Below, one piece after another: positions 15,649 to 19,505 of a DNA stretch of 19,505 nucleotides. Below the pieces are notes generated by a model. That model was not told the DNA's origin, searched no databases, and worked only from the letters and a program-made list of their open reading frames with translations. Position numbers and translations under genes: made by a program. The stretch is from Burkholderiaceae bacterium (lineage in GTDB: Bacteria; Pseudomonadota; Gammaproteobacteria; Burkholderiales; Burkholderiaceae), in contig JAJPEN010000023.1 in assembly GCA_021166835.1 (NCBI GenBank), forward strand, positions 1 through 19,505, in the 5' to 3' direction. Each line of letters begins with the position of its first letter. The stretch's first letter is position 1.

Positions 15649-15888
15649 ATGAGCCGCATCACGATCACCCTCTCCGAGGAGCGCTACCGCGCGCTCAAGG
15701 AAGCGTCGGTCCGGAGAAGCAAGACGATCGGCGAACTGATCGACGAGAGCCTCGAGTTCTACGGAATCAAGTCGCGCGAGCGCGCGCGCGATCTCGTCCA
15801 GCGCGCTCGCGCGAGAGCCGGGCTGAGCGAGGCCGAGGCGACGAAGACGGCAAGGGCGGAAGTCGACGCAGCGCGCAGGAAGCGATGA
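15649..15888 (+). CDS. Ribbon-helix-helix (CopG-like) antitoxin
   Basis: A 79-residue basic protein. The N-terminal RITITLSEERYRALKEA (residues 3-19) has the beta-strand-then-helix pattern of RHH (MetJ/Arc/CopG) DNA-binding proteins. TIGELIDESLEFYGI (26-40) fits the second helix, and the C-terminal half is charged and helical (SRERARDLVQRARARAGLSEAEA), likely to wrap the toxin. The start has TGAGG at 5-nt spacing (15639-15643). Its stop overlaps the downstream PIN gene as ATGA, the usual antitoxin-first arrangement. Predicted roles are neutralising the PIN ribonuclease and repressing its own promoter through the adjacent dyad. The fold is well supported; specific pairing is inferred from the overlap. 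Confidence 0.88.
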   Translation: MSRITITLSEERYRALKEASVRRSKTIGELIDESLEFYGIKSRERARDLVQRARARAGLSEAEATKTARAEVDAARRKR

Positions 15889-16310
15889 CACGACAGGCCG
15901 TCGTGATCGACACGAACGTGGTCGTCGCAGGCCTGATCACGTCGGACGCCGGATCTCCGGTTTCCCGGATCCTCGACGGCATGCTTGCCGCCGCGTTTCC
16001 GTTCGTCCTCTCGGAGGCGCTGATCGCCGAATACCGCGCCGTACCGCGGAGGCCGAAGCTGCGCAAGCTGCACGGATTGAACGACGACGAACTCGACGAG
16101 ATCCTCGTCGAGCTGGTGCAGCATGCGATCGTCCTCGATCCGGCCGCGGCGACGGCGCGAGCGCCCGATCCGGGCGACCAGCTGCTGTGGGACCTGCTCG
16201 AGGCGCGCGACGACATCCTGCTGGTCACCGGCGAGCAGCGGCTGCTTCGCGATGCCGGGATGCGCGGGCGGGTCGTTTCGCCGCGCGAATTCACGCAGTC
16301 GGGCGGATGA
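15885..16310 (+). CDS. PIN-domain toxin (putative ribonuclease, COG1569/TIGR00305-like)
   Basis: A 141-residue single PIN domain, predicted to be a Mg-dependent RNase toxin. Acidic residues in expected places are D9 (VVIDTNVVVAG), E49 (LSEALIAEY) and D95/D98 with D103 (DPGDQLLWDLLEA). The last conserved motif, normally TGD.DLL, reads VTGEQRLL, so E replaces the usual Asp at residue 117. The annotation class 'putative toxin-antitoxin system toxin component, PIN family' fits better than canonical VapC because of the length and motif spacing. It overlaps the antitoxin gene by 4 nt and converges on narL, 136 nt away. A short palindrome (CAGCGG-T-CCGCTG) follows the stop immediately. The RNA target cannot be deduced. 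Confidence 0.88.
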   Translation: MTRQAVVIDTNVVVAGLITSDAGSPVSRILDGMLAAAFPFVLSEALIAEYRAVPRRPKLRKLHGLNDDELDEILVELVQHAIVLDPAAATARAPDPGDQLLWDLLEARDDILLVTGEQRLLRDAGMRGRVVSPREFTQSGG

Positions 16311-16410
16311 CAGCGGTCCGCTGCTTCGCTGCCGGCGCACGCGCGGCGATTTCGCTGCGAAGTGCGGCGTTATCAGCTCCGGAGCAGTGTTCGCAGCGCA
16401 AAATGCTGTG

Positions 16411-16437
16411 CTTCGCAGCGTTCCCGCGCTGGCGAAG
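16411..16437 (-). terminator. Stem-loop downstream of narL, possible terminator (no strong T tract)
   Basis: CTTCGCAGCG (16411-16420), a 6-nt loop and CGCTGGCGAAG (16427-16437) form a 10-bp stem with a single bulged G. On the minus strand it begins 9 nt after the narL stop, and a TTTT lies 6 nt beyond it. The position between convergent genes suits termination, but the T run is weak. The 9-mer TTCGCAGCG also occurs at 16390-16398 and inverted at 16353-16361. Confidence 0.4.
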
Positions 16438-16446
16438 TGCTGGCTG

Positions 16447-17115
16447 TCAGTCGATTCCGCGTTCCGCGGCGTACACCGCCGCCTGCACGCGCGAGACGAG
16501 ATTCAGCTTGCGCAGGATGTGCTGCACGTGGATCTTCACGGTCGTCTCGGCGATGTCGAGCGCGCGCGCGATCGCCTTGTTGCTCGCGCCGCGCGCGATG
16601 TGCGAGAGGATCTCGCGCTCGCGCGGCGAGAGCGTCTCGATCGGATCGGCCACCGCCTTCGCGCGCGCCTCGCCCTGCCCTTCCACGCTCGAGCGGAACG
16701 CCTCGACGAGCTTGCCGGTCATCTCCGGGCTGACCACCGACTCACCCGCCATCGTGCGCCGGATCGCGTCGGCGAGCGCGTCGCCGTCGATCGTCTTCAG
16801 CACGTAGCCGCGCGCTCCGGCGCGCAGCGCCGCCGCCAGGTCGTCCTCGTCCTCGCTGACGGTGAGCATCAGCACCTGCGCCGACGGCACGGCTTCCTTC
16901 AGCCCGGGAAGCGCTGCGACGCCGCTCGCTCCGGGCAGATGGTTGTCGAGCAGGATCACCTGCGGCTGCAGCTCACGCGCGCGGCGCAGCGCCTCGCCGG
17001 CGTCGCCCGCCTCGCCGACGACCTCGAAGCCCGGCTCGCTCGCCAGCAGCGCGACGAGTCCGCGCCGGAACAGCGTGTGATCGTCGACGACGAGCAGGCG
17101 GATCGGCGCGTTCAT
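16447..17115 (-). CDS. narL: Nitrate/nitrite response regulator NarL
   Basis: A 222-residue two-component response regulator that activates or represses respiratory genes after phosphorylation by NarX. The receiver domain spans about 5-120: acidic pocket D11/D12, phosphoacceptor D57 in ILLDNHLPG, switch residue T85 and K107 in GYVLKTI. A LuxR/FixJ-type HTH is at about 158-218: LSPREREIL (162-170), SNKAIARAL (178-186) and recognition helix ETTVKIHVQHILRKL (190-204), very like E. coli NarL ESTVKVHVKHMLKKM. The start ATG overlaps the narX stop (ATGA), so the pair is translationally coupled. NarL heptamers in target promoters of this window are not convincing. NarP is an alternative family name, but pairing with NarX favours NarL. 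Confidence 0.95.
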   Translation of the reverse strand: MNAPIRLLVVDDHTLFRRGLVALLASEPGFEVVGEAGDAGEALRRARELQPQVILLDNHLPGASGVAALPGLKEAVPSAQVLMLTVSEDEDDLAAALRAGARGYVLKTIDGDALADAIRRTMAGESVVSPEMTGKLVEAFRSSVEGQGEARAKAVADPIETLSPREREILSHIARGASNKAIARALDIAETTVKIHVQHILRKLNLVSRVQAAVYAAERGID

Positions 17116-19073
17116 GTCGCGCTCCCCGCCAGCGGCGTCTTCGCTTCGCGCGCAGCGCCGCTGGCCGAAGCGCCGCCTGCTTCGGTCGCCGCGGCGCCCT
17201 CGCCCGCCCGCGACGCCTGGGATGCCTGCGGCGGCAACGTGAGGATCACGCGCGTTCCCTCGTCGGGCGCCGATTCGACCTCGACCCGGCCGCCGATGCG
17301 CTGCGCGCGTTCGCGCGCGATGCGCAGCCCCACCTGCGTCTCGCCGGGCGAGGCCTGCGCATCGAAGCCGCGGCCGTCGTCGCGCACCTCGAACCGCCAC
17401 ACCGGCGCCTGCTGCACGCGAAGCCAGACGCGCTGCGCGCCGGCGTGCTTGCGCACGTTCGACAGCGCCTCCTGCACGATGTGCAGGGCCTGCACCTGCA
17501 CGTCGGGGTCGAGCGGCAGTCCGTGACCCTCGATGTCGAACTGGACGTGCAGGCCGGTCTGGTGCTCGAACTTCGACAGCGTCGTGCGCAGCGCCGGCTC
17601 GATGTCCTCGTCGCGCGTGCGCGTGCGGAAGTGCAACAGCAGCTCGCGCACGTCGCTGTAGCTCTCGCGCACGCCGGCGTCGATCTCGTCGACGACGCGG
17701 TCGACCTTCGACGGATCTCCGCGCGCGGCCGCGTCGCGCAACAGCTTCACCTGGATCTTCAGGAACGCCAGCGACTGCGCGATCGAGTCGTGCAGCTCCT
17801 GCGCGAGCAGCTCGCGCTCATGCGCCACCGCCGCCTCCACGTCGAGCGCGGCCGCGCGCATGCCCTCCATCGCGCTGGCCAGGTGGCTCGCCATCGTTTC
17901 GAGCATCGAGCGGTCTTCGTCGACCAGCGCGCGCTCGTCGCGATACAGCAGGTCGATCTCGCCGAGCACGCGGTGCTGCAACTCGATCGGAACGGCGACC
18001 AGCGTCCGATAGCCGGCCGACAGGCAATGGCCGAGCCGCTGTCCGACGCCGCCGGACAGCGCGATCGTGCGCGCTCCGGAGCCGGCCGGCGCATCTCCGC
18101 AGTAGCAGCTTCCCGCGTTCACGCACTGCTCGGCCTGAACGATCGCGTCGGGCAGCCCGTCGGCGGCGAGCAGCAGATAGCGCTGGTTGGCCTGGTCCGA
18201 CCAGCGGATCACCGCGGCGTCCGCCCGCGCGGCCTCGCGCGCCTTGCGCACGAAGCCGCGCGCTAGGTCGTCGAGCGTGTCCACGCCGCCGATGAACGCG
18301 CTCGCGTCGTACAGCGCCGCGAGTCGCCGGCTCTTCGTTTCGAGCGTCGCCGTCTTCTCGCGGACCTTGTCCTCGAGGCCGGCGTACAGCTGCTGCAGAT
18401 TGCCGGCCATCCGGTTGAAGCCCTCGCCCAGCTCGCCGAACTCGTCGCGCGAGACGACGTCGACCCGCGCGTCGAACTCGCCCTGCTCGACGCGCGCGAG
18501 CGCGCGCCGCAGCCGGGCGACCGGGTCGACGACGTAGATGTAGCCGGTGTAGAGCAACGCAACCGCGCCGCCGATCGCCAGCGCCATCATCGCGAACTGG
18601 TAGGAATAGAGGATCGCCGTCCAGCGCGACAGCTGGCTCTCGATCGAGGCGACGAAGTCGTCGGTGGACTCGACGAACTCGTCCACCTGCGACAGCCGCA
18701 CGAGATCCGGGCGCGAGAGCCAGTCGCTGCGCAGCGAACGCCATTGCGCCTGCACGTCGGCGAAGCGCTCGCGCGTGGCGTCGTTCCACGGCACGAAGAG
18801 CGGCCGCGACGGGTCTCCTTCGCCCAGCACCGCCAGGCTTTCGTCGAAGCGCTCGACGTGGCGCGCCAGATCGGAGGCCGCGCCGCGCTGCGCGTCGAGC
18901 GCCAGCCTATAGGCCTGCATGCGCATGCGGCCCGCCTCGTTGACCGCCGCCGCCCCGCCCTGCAGCTCCCATGTGACCCAGAACGTGAGCGCGATCGAAA
19001 CGAGCGCAAGCAGCAGCATCGAGAAACCGAGGACGGCCAACCGGGCCGCCAGACTCCAGCGAGCGGCGCGCAT
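17112..19073 (-). CDS. narX: Nitrate/nitrite sensor histidine kinase NarX
   Basis: A 653-residue inner-membrane sensor kinase. Order: TM1 (about 11-34); periplasmic domain with the ligand-binding P-box VNEAGRMRMQAYRLAL (44-59); TM2 (about 158-180); HAMP (about 181-233); a signalling helix (about 226-255); a GAF-like central module (about 258-408) with cysteines C317, C323, C325 and C350; and a HisKA_3 dimerisation/phosphotransfer helix with H428 in ELHDSIAQSL. The HATPase domain has the N-box EALSNVRKHA (N539) and G-box DDGRGF (565-570). It is longer than E. coli NarX (598), mainly through an Ala-rich C-terminal tail from about 617. The start at 19073 has only a weak Shine-Dalgarno and is chosen because it begins just before TM1. 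It overlaps narL by 4 nt. Confidence 0.95.
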   Translation of the reverse strand: MRAARWSLAARLAVLGFSMLLLALVSIALTFWVTWELQGGAAAVNEAGRMRMQAYRLALDAQRGAASDLARHVERFDESLAVLGEGDPSRPLFVPWNDATRERFADVQAQWRSLRSDWLSRPDLVRLSQVDEFVESTDDFVASIESQLSRWTAILYSYQFAMMALAIGGAVALLYTGYIYVVDPVARLRRALARVEQGEFDARVDVVSRDEFGELGEGFNRMAGNLQQLYAGLEDKVREKTATLETKSRRLAALYDASAFIGGVDTLDDLARGFVRKAREAARADAAVIRWSDQANQRYLLLAADGLPDAIVQAEQCVNAGSCYCGDAPAGSGARTIALSGGVGQRLGHCLSAGYRTLVAVPIELQHRVLGEIDLLYRDERALVDEDRSMLETMASHLASAMEGMRAAALDVEAAVAHERELLAQELHDSIAQSLAFLKIQVKLLRDAAARGDPSKVDRVVDEIDAGVRESYSDVRELLLHFRTRTRDEDIEPALRTTLSKFEHQTGLHVQFDIEGHGLPLDPDVQVQALHIVQEALSNVRKHAGAQRVWLRVQQAPVWRFEVRDDGRGFDAQASPGETQVGLRIARERAQRIGGRVEVESAPDEGTRVILTLPPQASQASRAGEGAAATEAGGASASGAAREAKTPLAGSAT

Positions 19074-19130
19074 ACGCGAACGCTACCCGTTTTCGGCGGG
19101 GACGTCCTTGCCCCGCATCAACGCGACCGC

Positions 19131-19144
19131 TTGAGCCAGATCAT
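19131..19144. promoter_or_regulatory. FNR/Anr-like box TTGAG-N4-ATCAT upstream of narX
   Basis: Matches the FNR consensus TTGAT-N4-ATCAA at 8 of 10 positions with the correct spacer. It is centred about 64 nt upstream of the narX ATG. A class II position (centre at -41.5) would place the transcription start near 19096, about 23 nt before the ATG, which is reasonable. No good -10 is visible there. Confidence 0.4.
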
Positions 19145-19147
19145 GGG

Positions 19148-19163
19148 GAAGCGCGCGCGCTTC
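19148..19163. promoter_or_regulatory. Perfect 16-bp palindrome GAAGCGCGCGCGCTTC in the narX/gcdH intergenic region
   Basis: An uninterrupted 8+8 palindrome lying 3 nt from the FNR-like box, in the 238-nt divergent gap between narX and gcdH. It could be an operator for either gene. The CG-alternating core raises the chance of a compositional coincidence in this GC-rich genome. Confidence 0.3.
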
Positions 19164-19311
19164 GGGCATAAATCGGTATCGGAATGCCATTTTTGCCACC
19201 GCCCGGCGCCCCGGCCTGCCGAAGGGAGCGTTCGCGGGCGCCGCACCGTCGGGCCGGCACAGGCGAATCCACTACGCTATGACATTTCCCGAGCCGAATT
19301 CAGGAGAGCCG

Positions 19312-19505
19312 ATGAAAGCTGCCTTCAAGTGGGACGACCCGCTGCTGCTCGACCAGCAACTGACCGAAGACGAGCGCATGGTGCGCGAGGCGGCGGCCGC
19401 CTATTGCCAGGAGCGCCTCGCCCCGCGCGTGCTGCAGGCCTTCCGCAGCGAGCAGACCGACCCGGCGATCTTCCGCGAGATGGGCGCGCTCGGCCTGCTC
19501 GGCCC
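19312..19505 (+). CDS. gcdH: Glutaryl-CoA dehydrogenase / acyl-CoA dehydrogenase (partial, N-terminus)
   Basis: The first 64 codons of a flavin acyl-CoA dehydrogenase; the rest is beyond the right edge. The N-terminal pattern [20 protein letters not shown], then [10 protein letters not shown] and [15 protein letters not shown] (the last starting at about residue 50), is characteristic of bacterial glutaryl-CoA dehydrogenase, which converts glutaryl-CoA to crotonyl-CoA in lysine, tryptophan and aromatic degradation. The start is supported by AGGAGA at 19302-19307. The gene is divergent from narX and has no evident link to nitrate respiration; it marks the end of the nar locus. The substrate assignment rests on the N-terminus only, because the catalytic Glu is not in view. 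Confidence 0.88.
   Translation, partial: MKAAFKWDDPLLLDQQLTEDERMVREAAAAYCQERLAPRVLQAFRSEQTDPAIFREMGALGLLG

Noticed and set aside
19084..19090. NarL heptamer-like TACCCGT upstream of narX
   Set aside because: A single 6-of-7 heptamer without a partner in the 7-2-7 arrangement is not enough.
1..19505. CRISPR array, tRNA/rRNA, insertion sequence or prophage elements
   Set aside because: No spaced direct repeats, cloverleaf-like or rRNA segments, transposase or integrase reading frames, or IS-like terminal repeats were found.

Overview
The window is GC-rich proteobacterial chromosome, almost entirely a respiratory (membrane-bound, Nar-type) nitrate reduction locus. Gene order narX-narL, narK1-narK2-narGHJI-ppiC and the N-terminus of a glutaryl-CoA dehydrogenase suggest a betaproteobacterium, probably Burkholderiales. 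That placement is an inference from family resemblance; no rRNA or other taxonomic marker is present.

Layout, from right to left because most genes lie on the minus strand. At the right edge gcdH begins on the plus strand (19312 onward, cut by the window end). Divergent from it are narX and narL (19073 to 16447), a nitrate/nitrite two-component system with a 4-base start/stop overlap. An FNR-like box and a perfect 16-bp palindrome lie upstream of narX. Next comes a small plus-strand toxin-antitoxin module: a ribbon-helix-helix antitoxin and a PIN-domain toxin (15649 to 16310). It is divergent from the main operon, and two perfect inverted repeats lie in the shared intergenic region. The minus-strand operon then runs narK1, narK2, narG, narH, narJ, narI, ppiC, a small XRE-type antitoxin-like gene, a second narG and the first 216 codons of a second narH, which leaves the window at base 1.

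The genes form a coherent system. NarX senses nitrate or nitrite in the periplasm and phosphorylates NarL. NarK1 and NarK2 move nitrate in and nitrite out. NarG (Mo-bisMGD catalytic subunit), NarH (four Fe-S clusters) and NarI (di-heme quinol oxidase) form the energy-conserving reductase, and NarJ is its maturation chaperone. The PpiC-like protein is predicted to be cytoplasmic and may help folding.

The most unusual points are: (1) a tandem duplication of narGH, separated from the first operon by ppiC and an apparently orphan antitoxin-like gene with no recognisable toxin; (2) a complete RHH/PIN toxin-antitoxin pair between the regulators and the structural operon; (3) a 15-bp tandem duplication at the first narG start, which creates a 4-codon mini-ORF whose stop codon directly abuts the narG start; and (4) several well-formed dyads in the control regions. 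I found no tRNA, rRNA, CRISPR array or insertion sequence, and no gene-free stretch longer than 300 bases.
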